From assembly GCF_042854845.1 (NCBI RefSeq), contig NZ_AP031498.1, positions 4,712,001 to 4,776,000 on the forward strand: DNA of 64,000 nucleotides, read 5' to 3'. A program made the translations under genes and the position numbers. The notes under the pieces were generated by a model. It searched no databases. It saw only the letters and a list, made by a program, of their open reading frames with translations, and had not been told where the DNA came from. Origin of the DNA: Maricurvus nonylphenolicus (lineage in GTDB: Bacteria; Pseudomonadota; Gammaproteobacteria; Pseudomonadales; Cellvibrionaceae). Of the stretch, positions 1 to 10,053 are shown piece after piece. Every line of letters starts with the position of its first letter. Position 1 is the stretch's first letter.

Positions 1-2
1 GG

Positions 3-1700
3 CTGTTATGGCTAAAAGGATACAGCCATAACACACTTAAAAGTGATCTTTTTTCCGGACTTACGATTGCTGTTATGCTGATTCCTCAAGGCATGGGCTA
101 CGCAGTCGTTGCAGGATTACCACCAGAATATGGTTTGTATGCCTGTATCATTCCGCCTGTGATATATGCTTTGCTAGGTACTTCCAATAAAATCTCTATA
201 GGACCCGTTGCCCTGGATTCTATTTTGATAATCACCGGGTTAAGCCTTTTGGCAGAACCCGGTTCTCCGCTTTATCTGGAGCTGGCGATTGTATTAACAC
301 TTCTTGTTGGCATCATTCAATGTATTCTAGGCTGCATTCGCTTTGGTTTTATTGCTAACTTTCTCTCTTACCCGGTGATCGTGGGTTATACATCTGCAGC
401 CGCCCTTATTATCATCAGCAGCCAATTCGAAAATCTGGTTGGCACAGACGTCTCTGGCGGTAGTATTTTTGAAATCGCTTACCAGTTAGCCTTGAATATT
501 GGACAGTGGAATACAGCCACTATAATTGTTGGCATAGCTGGCTTGCTCTTTATGCATTATTCAAAACGTGTTTACCCAGGCCTTCCCTATGCGTTCATCT
601 TATTAGCACTAGGCATGTGGGGAGCAGGCCTGCTGAATGCAGCCAGCTACGGTGTGGATGTTGTCTCATCGGTTCCCCAGGGCTTACCGCCCGTCGTTAT
701 ACCAAATTTAGATATAACTCAGATTGCAGAATTATTACCCTTAGCTTTTACCGTTGCCCTGATGGGTTACGTTGGCACTATGTCCATATGTAAATCTCAA
801 GAAAAACCTACGGACAAGATTAATACAAATCCTAATCAAGAGCTGATAGCCGTTGGCGTTGCCAACCTTGTGGGATCGGTGTTTAAAGCCTTTCCTGTAT
901 CAGCCAGCTTTTCACGGAGTGCAGCCTTCAGAGAAGCAGGCGCTCTAACACAAGTCTCTGCTGTAATTTCAGCTATATTTATTCTTGTAACAGTTGTCTT
1001 TTTGACACCATTATTCAAGGTATACCCGCTACCGAAAGCACTGTTGTCAGCGGTTATTATTATTTCCGTTATTGGGCTCTTTAAATATAAAGAGATGTTT
1101 AGCTTAGCCCAACACAATCAACGTGAATTTTCTGTCATGTTGATCACCTTTGTCTTTACCCTGATTTTCGGGGTTCAACAGGGTTTACTTATCGGTGTTC
1201 TGTTATCTATCATCATTGTTATCTATAACACAACCAATCCTCATATGACGGAGTTAGGATCCATCTGTGACGGCCAACTTTATCGTAATATTAATCGCTT
1301 TCAAGATGCTCAAGTCAGAGATGATACATTAATCTTTCGCTTCGACGCGCCTCTCTATTTCGCCAATAAAGATTACTTTGCGGAACGCCTCTATACATGG
1401 ATAAAAAGACGAGACCAAGGCAACTTAAAGTACGTTATTTTTAATGCTGAGTCAGTCAACAGTATCGATGCCACAGCCATCATTATGCTGCAGCAGGTTA
1501 CAGAGAATTTAAAAAACCAAGGTGTCAAGCTACTGATTACTAACGCAATTGGACCAGTAAGAGACACCATTACTCTCTCTAATGCTAATAACTTACTGGA
1601 TGAAAACACAACCTTCTCATGTATACATGATGCCATCAAATACATCGATGGCGGCATCAATATACACCCTCAGCAAGCATTGCAAACAAACTGCAGGTAA
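3..1700 (+). CDS. SulP family anion transporter (5'-truncated by window edge)
   Basis: Inner-membrane SulP-type anion transporter; the family carries sulfate, bicarbonate or other anions. The frame is open back to base 3 and reads WLKGY..LKSDLFSGLTIAVML before the first ATG at 75. That is the normal SulP amino terminus, so the gene starts outside the window and ATG 75 is internal. The visible part holds the hydrophobic transport core, with the IPQGMGYAVVAGLPPEYGLY signature, and a C-terminal cytoplasmic STAS domain in about the last 130 residues (NSIDATAIIML in the region of the STAS regulatory motif). It is followed after 6 bases by a LuxR regulator gene, so the two are probably co-transcribed. 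The substrate is not predictable; sulfate and bicarbonate are both possible. Confidence 0.93.
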   Translation: MLWLKGYSHNTLKSDLFSGLTIAVMLIPQGMGYAVVAGLPPEYGLYACIIPPVIYALLGTSNKISIGPVALDSILIITGLSLLAEPGSPLYLELAIVLTLLVGIIQCILGCIRFGFIANFLSYPVIVGYTSAAALIIISSQFENLVGTDVSGGSIFEIAYQLALNIGQWNTATIIVGIAGLLFMHYSKRVYPGLPYAFILLALGMWGAGLLNAASYGVDVVSSVPQGLPPVVIPNLDITQIAELLPLAFTVALMGYVGTMSICKSQEKPTDKINTNPNQELIAVGVANLVGSVFKAFPVSASFSRSAAFREAGALTQVSAVISAIFILVTVVFLTPLFKVYPLPKALLSAVIIISVIGLFKYKEMFSLAQHNQREFSVMLITFVFTLIFGVQQGLLIGVLLSIIIVIYNTTNPHMTELGSICDGQLYRNINRFQDAQVRDDTLIFRFDAPLYFANKDYFAERLYTWIKRRDQGNLKYVIFNAESVNSIDATAIIMLQQVTENLKNQGVKLLITNAIGPVRDTITLSNANNLLDENTTFSCIHDAIKYIDGGINIHPQQALQTNCR

Positions 1701-1706
1701 CTCAAT

Positions 1707-4505
1707 GTGTCGACTACAGTTCCCCATGAGCATGACCTTCTGAATACAGAGGAAAACTCTGGTTCCTGGAATCTGCCATTAGTCACCACTAAACTGAAAC
1801 CTCCCAGGTTAGCGCCTCACTTGGTGAGGCGGGAAGATCTTATTAGCCGTTTATCTGATGCCAAATCTGCTGCATTGATCTTGGTGGAAGCCGCTGCAGG
1901 ATCAGGGAAGACAACTACCCTTTCTCAATGGCGGCAGGAAATGCTCGGGTTAGGTAATACGATAGCCTGGCTGAGCCTGGACATTGAAGACAATACGCCT
2001 CACCGCTTCCTGACTTACCTAACCTCTTCTCTAAATCGTTCAAATCCCGGTATCGGTGAAGGTGCTCTGGCTTTACTTCAATCGGGTCCATTGATACCAG
2101 CCAAAGTTGTCATCTCAATATTAATCAATGAATTAGCTAACCGTAGTGAGCAGATTTATCTAGTACTTGATGACTACCAGGTTATCCATGACGCTAGCAT
2201 TCATGCCGCTATCGACTACTTGATCCAGCACGCATCAGACAATGTTCACTTAGTAATTTCCAGTCGTTCGACACCAGCAATTTCAATAGCGAAATACAAA
2301 GGCAAGGGATTCCTAACAGAGCTTAACGATAAAGATTTACGCTTTGAAATCGATGAATGCCGACAGTTCATACTCGCTAATTATTCTCACACGGTATCCA
2401 GTTCTGACATTCAGCGCTTGTATGACATCACCGAGGGGTGGGTAACAGGTCTTCAGTTAGCCATTATTCCACAGACGATTCATGAGCAAGATTTCTCTTT
2501 TAAAGCTATTACTTCTGACAGCAATAGCATCAGTAATTTTATGAGTGATGTTGTGCTGGCACACTTCCCAAACAGTGTTTTGGATTTCTTGCTATCAGCG
2601 TCTATTCTCGACAGATTCAACGCATCACTGTGTGATGCAGTGACCGGCCGAACAAATAGCTACCATATCATCAATGAATTACTGGCTAATCGGCTCTTTA
2701 TTCAATCACTGGATGATGACGGAAACTGGTTTCGATTCCACAACCTTTTTTCAGATCACCTCAAAAAGCGCCTAATCAGAGAAAACCAGATAGACCTAAA
2801 GGCATTGCACCAACAGGCTCAACGTTGGTTTGCGGATAATCATTTATGGGCAGAAGCAGTACGCCATGCTCTGGCCGCAGGCAATAAAGATGATGCACTA
2901 ACTTATATCGACAAATGTGCAATGACCCTGGTTGAGTCAAGCAATATGGTTCAACTCATGGAGTGGGCCAATCGCCTTTCCGAAAGTCAGCAACTTGATC
3001 ATTTCCCATTGCATCTGGCCGAAGCATGGTCTCTGGCCTTGTTATTCAAGTTTCAAGAATCTCATGAGATCCTAAATAAAATAGAGCGAGACATCCACCA
3101 GAAAGATCATAGAGATAGAGAAAGCATAACCTTTTCAGTTATGGTTATTCGCGTTCTTATACTAGGGCTGTCGGATCAGTTTGCAAAGGCAAGGGCACTA
3201 GGCAATCAACTGCTGGACGAATGGCCCAAAAGCGCTGATTTACCCTTCGCGATAGGTGTACTTTGCAACGTAGTGTCTTTTGCCTTTTTACATGAAGGCG
3301 ATTATGAACAGGCTCAAGATATCCAGCTGCGTGTTTTGGATGATGGCACTGGGCAAGCCAACATGTTCGTTACGGTTTATCGAAAAAATATGATTGGCTT
3401 GATCGCATTAAGGCAAGGAAAATTTAAACGCGCTCACAAATGGTTCCAGGATGCGTTACACGTCGCAGAGAAAAAGGAAGGCAGGCGCTCTGTGGCCGCC
3501 ACAATGAGTGCTTGCTTACTTGCCAAAATTGCGTACGAAGAGAATAACATAGAGATTAGTGAACAACTCCTTGCAGATCGTCAGGACATCGTTCAACAGG
3601 GTTGCTTTATTGACTCCTCGATACGGGCCTACCAGGTGATGGTACGCATTCAGCTCTACAACAAGCATTATGAGGTAGCTCAAAACCTTCTACTTCATAT
3701 TGAGCAAATTGCAGCTAATCGTGGCTGGTTGCGCATGCTCGCTATGGCAAGCTCTGAGCGTATACGCATTGCACTTGAAGAAAATGATCTACGCTCTGCA
3801 GCATCCCAACTAGGTCGACTGCAGGAGATCAGTAGTCAATCGCTCCTACCTGCCTCCTCCAGTAGCTCAAGCCTCACTTACTGGTTCAAATTAGCAGAAG
3901 TAAGAGTACTGATTGCCACCTCAAGGCTCCACAATACACAAGAAGAACCGCACCCAGAGTATCTGGAAGAGGCTATTATATTCCTTGAATCTCTTATAGA
4001 TGAACTGACAAGCATTGGTAATCACTATGCTACCAACGAGGTACGATTACTGCTTAGCCTTTCTCTGGACAGCCTAGGCAAACAACAGCAGGCAATGAAC
4101 ATTCTTGGAGATTGTCTGGAACAAGCAAGTCTACTTGGCCTGCAGCGTAGCTTTCTGGATGAGGGATTACCTCTATACAATCTTCTGATCGTATATAAGC
4201 ATCAAGAAGGATCGAATCCTTATCTCGATAAGCTACTGGCTCTATTTCATTCTGAGCTAGGACAAGATGATACTGACGATTCGACACCCACAATCCCGAC
4301 CGTTACAGAAGAAACCGATCTTAGCCAGAGAGAACGGGATGTACTGGTATTAATTGAGAAAGGTTGTGCAAATAAAGAAATTGCTCGCCTTCTTGAGATT
4401 TCTCTGGGCACAGTAAAATGGCATGTAAAGAATATTTACAAGAAGCTTAGGGTATCTAGTAGAACTCAGGCTATCAACGAAGCCAAAAATGCCAAACTGA
4501 TATAG
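1707..4505 (+). CDS. MalT/AlkS-like LuxR family transcriptional regulator
   Basis: Large ATP-dependent activator of 932 residues. The N-terminal VTTKLKPPRLAPHLVRRE motif is typical of the MalT/AlkS (LAL) class. A Walker A motif, AAAGSGKT, lies near residues 62-69 and LVLDDYQVI resembles Walker B. The middle is helical and TPR-like, and the last 65 residues form a LuxR helix-turn-helix (LSQRERDVLVLIEKG, NKEIARLLEISLGTVKWHVKNI). The start is GTG, 6 bases after the SulP stop, with AGGTAA as a weak ribosome site. Members of this class bind a small inducer and activate neighbouring catabolic operons. The acyl-CoA genes directly downstream are the obvious candidate target, but this is inferred from position only. 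Confidence 0.92.
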   Translation: MSTTVPHEHDLLNTEENSGSWNLPLVTTKLKPPRLAPHLVRREDLISRLSDAKSAALILVEAAAGSGKTTTLSQWRQEMLGLGNTIAWLSLDIEDNTPHRFLTYLTSSLNRSNPGIGEGALALLQSGPLIPAKVVISILINELANRSEQIYLVLDDYQVIHDASIHAAIDYLIQHASDNVHLVISSRSTPAISIAKYKGKGFLTELNDKDLRFEIDECRQFILANYSHTVSSSDIQRLYDITEGWVTGLQLAIIPQTIHEQDFSFKAITSDSNSISNFMSDVVLAHFPNSVLDFLLSASILDRFNASLCDAVTGRTNSYHIINELLANRLFIQSLDDDGNWFRFHNLFSDHLKKRLIRENQIDLKALHQQAQRWFADNHLWAEAVRHALAAGNKDDALTYIDKCAMTLVESSNMVQLMEWANRLSESQQLDHFPLHLAEAWSLALLFKFQESHEILNKIERDIHQKDHRDRESITFSVMVIRVLILGLSDQFAKARALGNQLLDEWPKSADLPFAIGVLCNVVSFAFLHEGDYEQAQDIQLRVLDDGTGQANMFVTVYRKNMIGLIALRQGKFKRAHKWFQDALHVAEKKEGRRSVAATMSACLLAKIAYEENNIEISEQLLADRQDIVQQGCFIDSSIRAYQVMVRIQLYNKHYEVAQNLLLHIEQIAANRGWLRMLAMASSERIRIALEENDLRSAASQLGRLQEISSQSLLPASSSSSSLTYWFKLAEVRVLIATSRLHNTQEEPHPEYLEEAIIFLESLIDELTSIGNHYATNEVRLLLSLSLDSLGKQQQAMNILGDCLEQASLLGLQRSFLDEGLPLYNLLIVYKHQEGSNPYLDKLLALFHSELGQDDTDDSTPTIPTVTEETDLSQRERDVLVLIEKGCANKEIARLLEISLGTVKWHVKNIYKKLRVSSRTQAINEAKNAKLI

Positions 4506-4598
4506 CCCCCCCTCCCCAAGGATAGGTTTTGCTCCCTCTTCTACCCGCTTAAAGTAGTAGTTTACAACCAGTACAAGCTTCAAAGTAGAGAAAAAAGC

Positions 4599-5849
4599 AT
4601 GCCTGATAACAGCAATCACAGCCCCAACGTTATCCTCCCCCCAACCGGTGGTGAAGTCGGTCTGACAGAATTGGAATTGGCCGTTCAGGATAGTGTACGA
4701 CGCTTTGCACGTGAAGTACTTCGACCTGTTGGCCAAGAACTCGACAAGATGACACCTGAAGAGGTCATTGGAGAAAATTCTCCCTACTGGTCTATGCTAG
4801 GTCAATTTGCCGAACTTGGGTTAGCTCCTAGCGCCCTGTTTGAGATGACTCAAAAAGAACGATCCCGCCTTATACCAATCATTTACGAAGAACTGGGTTA
4901 CGGTGATTCAGGCTTGGCAATATCTTTAGGTGCAGGTTCACTGGCATCATTGATGGCTCATCGCTACGGCAATCAAACACTTATCGAGTTAACCGAAGGA
5001 AAGCTAGGTTGTTGGGCTATTACCGAGCCTGATCACGGTTCCGACATTCTCGATTACAACCGCCAAAATCAATACCCAGGAGGTTACTACGGCCAACCAA
5101 ATTGCACCGTAACCTTCAATGGCGATGACTTAATCATTAATGGACAAAAATCAGCATGGGTTTCAAACGGAGTCATCGCCGATGTTGCAATTCTTTACGC
5201 CGCCTGTGATAACGGAGACGGAATAAATACACGCAAAGGTGCTGTAATTATTGTGCCTATGGATCAACCCGGTGTTAGTCGTGGAAAACCGCTCGATAAA
5301 GTAGGTCAACGAGCCCTCAATCAGGGCGAAGTGTATTTCGACAATGTCCGTTTAAGTAAAGCGCATTTATTGGCTGGTCCTAACGATTATGAAAAGGCCA
5401 CGTATGACATTCTGGCAGAAGCCAATGCCGTCATGGGCTCAGTTTTCACCGGGCAAGCGCGTGCAGCATATGAGTTGGCAGTGCAATACAGTAATGAGCG
5501 TAAAGCAGGAGGTACACTGCTTAAAAATCACCAATACACCAAATTGCGGTTATTTGAAATGTTCCGCCAGATAGAAGCATCTCGAGCACTTAACTTGAGA
5601 GCATACCGCTACAACTATAACGCCTCTGAGCCTGCCATACAGTTATCCATCGCCAGCAAAGTTACAGCCACGCAAACAGCTTTGGATGTGTGTAGCGAAG
5701 CATTGCAAGTCTTTGGAGGCAATGGCCTTACTCGAGAATATCCTCTGGAAAAAATGTGGAGAGATGCCCGAGCCTCCTTAATTGAAGATGGCTGCAATGA
5801 AGTGCTCGGCATGAAAGCCGGTAGTTACCTCACTCAGCTGGAAGCTTAA
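4599..5849 (+). CDS. acyl-CoA dehydrogenase
   Basis: FAD-dependent acyl-CoA dehydrogenase of 416 residues, expected to introduce the alpha-beta double bond into an acyl-CoA in the cytoplasm. AITEPDHGSD in the middle is the flavin/substrate loop. The C-terminal stretch QVFGGNGLTREYPLEKMWRD and the DGCNEVL segment are family signatures. It opens a tight block: the thiolase gene starts 19 bases after its stop. The 93-base leader after the LuxR gene may carry the promoter, but no strong boxes are visible. The substrate is unknown; the SCP-x-type thiolase and ligase next to it favour a bulky or branched acid over straight-chain fatty acids. Confidence 0.93.
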   Translation: MPDNSNHSPNVILPPTGGEVGLTELELAVQDSVRRFAREVLRPVGQELDKMTPEEVIGENSPYWSMLGQFAELGLAPSALFEMTQKERSRLIPIIYEELGYGDSGLAISLGAGSLASLMAHRYGNQTLIELTEGKLGCWAITEPDHGSDILDYNRQNQYPGGYYGQPNCTVTFNGDDLIINGQKSAWVSNGVIADVAILYAACDNGDGINTRKGAVIIVPMDQPGVSRGKPLDKVGQRALNQGEVYFDNVRLSKAHLLAGPNDYEKATYDILAEANAVMGSVFTGQARAAYELAVQYSNERKAGGTLLKNHQYTKLRLFEMFRQIEASRALNLRAYRYNYNASEPAIQLSIASKVTATQTALDVCSEALQVFGGNGLTREYPLEKMWRDARASLIEDGCNEVLGMKAGSYLTQLEA

Positions 5850-5868
5850 AAAACTTGGCGATAAAACT

Positions 5869-7107
5869 ATGAAACAAGATGCTTATATCGCTGGCGTTGG
5901 CATGACTGCTTTCGGTAAACATTTAGACCGCGGCTTAAAGAGCCTGGCAGAAGAAGCTGTTAACCAGGCACTCAAGGACGCCCAGATCGATAAAACTCAA
6001 TTGGATGCAGCTTATGTAGGAAATGCGGCTGCCGGAACCATTACCGGTCAGGTATGTATACCCGGTCAAGTCGTCTTGCGAGAATTGGGCATTGGCAAAA
6101 TCCCCGTGATAAATATGGAAAATGCCTGCGCATCATCATCTTCCGCATTTGTCCAAGCAGCATCAATGATAACTGCTGGTTTGCACGACATCGTACTGGT
6201 CGTGGGTATGGAAAAGCTTTATCACAATGACAAAGAAAAAATCTTTTCCGTATTTGGAGGCTGCATTGATAAAGAAGATGAAGCCGGTGTTATCACCCGA
6301 TTAGCAAACAATGCCCAACAGCACGGCGCACAAGTAGACCTCTGTGACGCAGGTGGTAAACGCTCCGTGTTTATGGATATTTACGCCACAATGGCAAGGG
6401 ACTACATGGCGGAGAGTGGTGCAACCGTCGAGCATTTCGCCCAAGTATCTTCAAAAAACTCTCTTCATGGCAGCCTTAATCCACTTGCGCAATTTAGAGA
6501 AAAATTAAGTATTGACGATGTACTCAACGCACCTCTCGTAGCCGATCCTTTGACGCTGCCAATGTGTTCACCTATTGGCGACGGTGCGGCTGCAGCGGTA
6601 TTAGTCAGCTCCAAAAAAGCCAGACAGATGGGCATGTCACGTCAGGTGAAAGTATCTTCCGCTCTGATTGCCAGCGGCTGGGATTATCAAGAAGGGGATA
6701 GCCACTTGGCAGAATATGCCGCACAGCTAGCCTATGAATCTGCATCTGTAGGTCCTGAAGAGATGAGCTGTGTTGAACTGCATGATGCCGCTTCCGCAGC
6801 AGAATTAATCTATTACGAATATTTGGGCCTGTGTAACAAAGGCCAGGGAGTAGAACTTCTTCAAAGCGGTGCCACCGCGTTAGGTGGACGAGTTCCTGTT
6901 AACACATCTGGCGGTCTTGTCCGTAAAGGTCACCCTATTGGGGCGACGGGTGTCGCTCAGCTCGTAGAACTTGTGCACCAACTGCGCGGCGAAGCCGGTG
7001 CACGCCAAGTAGAAGGTGCTCGTATAGGTTTGGCGGAAAACGGTGGCGGTTATATCGGCACCAACGCAGCGGCAATGACGATGACAATTTTGTCTAGCTG
7101 CCAATAA
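5869..7107 (+). CDS. thiolase, SCP-x/lipid-transfer type
   Basis: Thiolase superfamily enzyme of 412 residues, expected to cleave a 3-ketoacyl-CoA to acetyl- or propionyl-CoA. The nucleophile lies in NACASSSSAF (Cys87). VELHDAASAAE and GGLVRKGHPIGATG supply the C-terminal active-site residues. The HDAAS-type motif and the absence of the classic CxG box near the carboxyl end match SCP-x/nonspecific-lipid-transfer thiolases, which often act on sterol side chains or branched acyl-CoAs. It sits between an acyl-CoA dehydrogenase and an acyl-CoA ligase with almost no spacing, which supports one beta-oxidation operon. Exact chain specificity cannot be read from the sequence. Confidence 0.92.
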   Translation: MKQDAYIAGVGMTAFGKHLDRGLKSLAEEAVNQALKDAQIDKTQLDAAYVGNAAAGTITGQVCIPGQVVLRELGIGKIPVINMENACASSSSAFVQAASMITAGLHDIVLVVGMEKLYHNDKEKIFSVFGGCIDKEDEAGVITRLANNAQQHGAQVDLCDAGGKRSVFMDIYATMARDYMAESGATVEHFAQVSSKNSLHGSLNPLAQFREKLSIDDVLNAPLVADPLTLPMCSPIGDGAAAAVLVSSKKARQMGMSRQVKVSSALIASGWDYQEGDSHLAEYAAQLAYESASVGPEEMSCVELHDAASAAELIYYEYLGLCNKGQGVELLQSGATALGGRVPVNTSGGLVRKGHPIGATGVAQLVELVHQLRGEAGARQVEGARIGLAENGGGYIGTNAAAMTMTILSSCQ

Positions 7108-7109
7108 AT

Positions 7110-8756
7110 TTGCCAGAACTTCACAATGAGATTTATCGAATGAGTAATAACGATTTACAAATCCTGGCCAACCTTATTATAAACAAGACGGAACAAACAC
7201 CTGATCTGGATGTGCTTACTTTCGTTAATGTTGAAAATGACGGTAGTTTTTCCGATGAAACGCGCACTTATCGCGAACTTTGGGAAAATGGATGTCGCAT
7301 CGCTGAAGCCCTGGACTCAGAAGGCATGCAACGCGGCGATAGATTTGGTTTGCTGATGCAGAATCATCCAGAGTTTGTGGATGCCATGGTCGCCTCTTCT
7401 ATCGAAGGTACAGTCTATGTGCCTATCGATCCACGTACCAAAGGCCAGAAACTGCAATACATGCTGAGCTTTGCCGAATGCCGCGGTGTAATTGTTGCAG
7501 ACTATGCGTTAACACATTTGCTCGAAGTGAAAGAGGATTTGCCACTACTTGAGTGGGTATGGGTACTCCACAGCGAAGAATCTGATGTAAAGACTCCCAA
7601 CAACGGTCAACGCTTTACTGCTCTGTCCAGTATCCTTGATAAACCCTATAACCATCGCCAGGTTAAAGTTATCGATGCAAGTGAGCCAATGCAGTATCTC
7701 TACACCTCTGGCACTACCGGTGACCCCAAAGCAATCCTGGGTCCATATGCCCGTTTTGCTTCTGTCGCCTCCTTAGGCGCGGCCATTGGCTTACAAAGCA
7801 ATGATCGGCCTTATACCGGTTTGTCACTGACCCATGCCAACGCCCAGCTAATCACCTTAGGCAATGTACTTGTAATGGGTCTACGGGGCGTCATCAGTCG
7901 TAAGTTTACCAAATCTCGTCTGTGGGATATTACCCGTCAATACGGCTGCACGGTATTTAACCTTTTGGGCGGAATGACAACAGCCATCTTTGCTGACCCT
8001 GTGAAACCTGACGATGCTGACAACCCCGTTCGCTATGTTTTCAGCGCAGGTATGCCGGAAGCTATCTGGGCTGATTTCGCCAAGCGCTTTAATGTCGAGA
8101 TCTACGAATTCTATGCAGCTGCGGAAGGGGGGCTGAGCCTTAATCCTCCCGGTGAAGGCCCAATAGGCAGCATAGGAAAGGCTCCGCCGAGTCTTATTTG
8201 CTGCGTTCGAGATAGTGAAGATCAACCCTGTAAACCCGGCGAAGCAGGTGAAATCTGTTTTAAAAATACCGATGGTACGGCCCCAATCGTTAACTACCAT
8301 AAGAATCCCCAAGCCTCGAACGCTAAAACAGCCAACGGCTGGTTACGCATGGGTGACATAGGGCATATGGATGAAGATGGCTGGCTGTTCTTTCACTATC
8401 GTAAAGGTGGTGGCATACGTCGTAACGGTGATTTTGTTAATCCCGCGTTCGTCGAAAAGGTCATTGCAGAGAACAGCAGTGTACTTGACGTGTTTGTTTA
8501 CGGTGTCCCCATTCCTAATGGGGCCCCAGGTGAGAAAGATGTTGTTGCAGCAATAGTTCCAACCAATGCTGAGGAATTTAATCTATCTTCACTGTTTACT
8601 GAATGTCGCCAAAACCTTGAACAAAATTTTGTGCCTTCGTATATACAGCTAGTCAACGAGATACCTAAAACAGCATCAGAAAAGCCCCAGGAGCGCTTTC
8701 TATTGGAGGCCTTTGATCCTGATGCAACAAACATCTTCGCTGAAAGCCATCATTGA
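7110..8756 (+). CDS. AMP-forming acyl-CoA ligase (crotonobetaine/carnitine-CoA ligase-like)
   Basis: ANL superfamily ligase that would adenylate a carboxylic acid and transfer it to CoA. The phosphate loop YTSGTTGDPKA is at residues 198-208. A late MGDIGHMDEDGWLFF segment is the hinge region, and GGIRRNGDFVNP follows it. The annotated start is TTG, 2 bases after the thiolase stop. An in-frame ATG at 7140 (residue 11, MSNNDLQ) is an equally good start. The ligase supplies the first step for the dehydrogenase and thiolase encoded just upstream. Overall form recalls the CaiC-type branch, but no substrate should be assigned from that. Confidence 0.92.
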   Translation: MPELHNEIYRMSNNDLQILANLIINKTEQTPDLDVLTFVNVENDGSFSDETRTYRELWENGCRIAEALDSEGMQRGDRFGLLMQNHPEFVDAMVASSIEGTVYVPIDPRTKGQKLQYMLSFAECRGVIVADYALTHLLEVKEDLPLLEWVWVLHSEESDVKTPNNGQRFTALSSILDKPYNHRQVKVIDASEPMQYLYTSGTTGDPKAILGPYARFASVASLGAAIGLQSNDRPYTGLSLTHANAQLITLGNVLVMGLRGVISRKFTKSRLWDITRQYGCTVFNLLGGMTTAIFADPVKPDDADNPVRYVFSAGMPEAIWADFAKRFNVEIYEFYAAAEGGLSLNPPGEGPIGSIGKAPPSLICCVRDSEDQPCKPGEAGEICFKNTDGTAPIVNYHKNPQASNAKTANGWLRMGDIGHMDEDGWLFFHYRKGGGIRRNGDFVNPAFVEKVIAENSSVLDVFVYGVPIPNGAPGEKDVVAAIVPTNAEEFNLSSLFTECRQNLEQNFVPSYIQLVNEIPKTASEKPQERFLLEAFDPDATNIFAESHH

Positions 8757-8806
8757 TAATCGCATAAATCGTATAACGTCAAAAAATCACTGGAGGAGAA
8801 TCCATC

Positions 8807-9910
8807 ATGTCCAGCACCCCCCAAGTTTTAATCTATGGAGCCAACGGCTATACAGGAAAGTTCGCCGCTGAATATTTGGCCAAAAACAATATTGACTTTA
8901 TTGCTGCCGGTCGCAATGAAGACAAACTAAAGGCTGCCATGGAGAAAGTTCCCTACATTGATCGTGTCAATGTTCAATGCCAGGCAGTTGATCATTCAGT
9001 AGAAGCGCTTACCGAGCTATTTCAGGGCGTCAAAGTCGTTATTAATATTGTCGGTCCTTTTGCCCAACTTGGCCATGAGGTGGTTCAAGCCTGCCTCGCC
9101 AGCGGCTCTCATTACATGGACACCACCGGCGAACAAGATTGGGTGATAACCTGTAAAGAAGAATATGGTCCTGCATTTGTAGACGCCAACCTGGTACTTG
9201 CCCCAGCTACATCCTGGATGTGGAATGCAGGCTTGATTGTAGCTGAATATGCGCTGGAAACACCCGGAATTGACTCTATTGATTTGGTTTATGCACCGAA
9301 TGGCAACCCCTCACTGGCATCAACCAAATCTTTTCTACGTATGTGCTGCCATGAACAGCTTAAACTCGAGCACAACGAGTTAGTCCCCTGGCCTGAAGCT
9401 ACTGGTTTTGAAACCATTGTTCCTGGTTTCCATCAACCATTACTTGCCTTGCCATGGTCCGGTGGCTGTGAACCCATTTGGTACAAAGATGATGAACGTG
9501 TACAGAACTGCTCCGTACTGACCGCTTTCACCAATCGCCCCATGATGGAAATGGTTGTTGGCAAAATGAAAGAGTTTGCCGAACTAGCCCCAACTTTAAG
9601 CCCTGAAGAGAAAGAAGAATTGACCAACAAATGGGGTGAAGAAATATGCAAGGAAGAACCTGGACGTGAAATTAAAGAGGTTAACCGTACGGTCATTTCT
9701 GTATGGGCTCGCGGAAACATTGTTGGAAAGAACTTAACCTTTTATGCCAATTCAGCCTACTTGCAAACTGGCGTTATTACCGCTGAGCTTACCGACTGGA
9801 TTCTGAAAGATAAAAATAAAACAGTAGGCTTTACTGCCGCAACTCATTGTATTGGACACCGTGAGTTAATAGCTGCCTTTGCAGAAGAAGACTTGCATGG
9901 CTGGGTATAA
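8807..9910 (+). CDS. saccharopine dehydrogenase-like NAD(P)-binding protein
   Basis: Protein of 367 residues with an N-terminal Rossmann fold (LIYGANGYTGKFAAEYLA) and a body like the saccharopine dehydrogenase/trans-acting enoyl reductase group. The ATG has a strong ribosome site, GGAGGAG, 8 bases upstream. It is the last gene before a clear terminator, so it closes the operon that starts at the acyl-CoA dehydrogenase. Homologues are commonly annotated saccharopine dehydrogenase, but lysine metabolism is unlikely here. A reductase acting on an acyl-CoA or lipid intermediate fits the neighbours better. That role is inference. Confidence 0.88.
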   Translation: MSSTPQVLIYGANGYTGKFAAEYLAKNNIDFIAAGRNEDKLKAAMEKVPYIDRVNVQCQAVDHSVEALTELFQGVKVVINIVGPFAQLGHEVVQACLASGSHYMDTTGEQDWVITCKEEYGPAFVDANLVLAPATSWMWNAGLIVAEYALETPGIDSIDLVYAPNGNPSLASTKSFLRMCCHEQLKLEHNELVPWPEATGFETIVPGFHQPLLALPWSGGCEPIWYKDDERVQNCSVLTAFTNRPMMEMVVGKMKEFAELAPTLSPEEKEELTNKWGEEICKEEPGREIKEVNRTVISVWARGNIVGKNLTFYANSAYLQTGVITAELTDWILKDKNKTVGFTAATHCIGHRELIAAFAEEDLHGWV

Positions 9911-9975
9911 AGTGAAACAAGTTCTCTGCCTCGGTTTTGTTTAGACCCTACCTACAAGGTTGAAACAAAACTTTC

Positions 9976-10001
9976 GCTGGTCCTCAGGGCCAGCTTTTTT
10001 T
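9976..10001 (+). terminator. Rho-independent terminator after the first catabolic operon
   Basis: An 8-bp stem (GCTGGTCC pairing with GGGCCAGC, one G-T pair) with a 3-base TCA loop is followed directly by seven T residues. It lies 66 bases after the saccharopine-dehydrogenase-like stop and separates that operon from the next acyl-CoA dehydrogenase gene. Confidence 0.9.
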
Positions 10002-10053
10002 ACTCAATATCACTTTTAGCCGGTCCAAATCAATAGATTCTTGAGGTTACCCG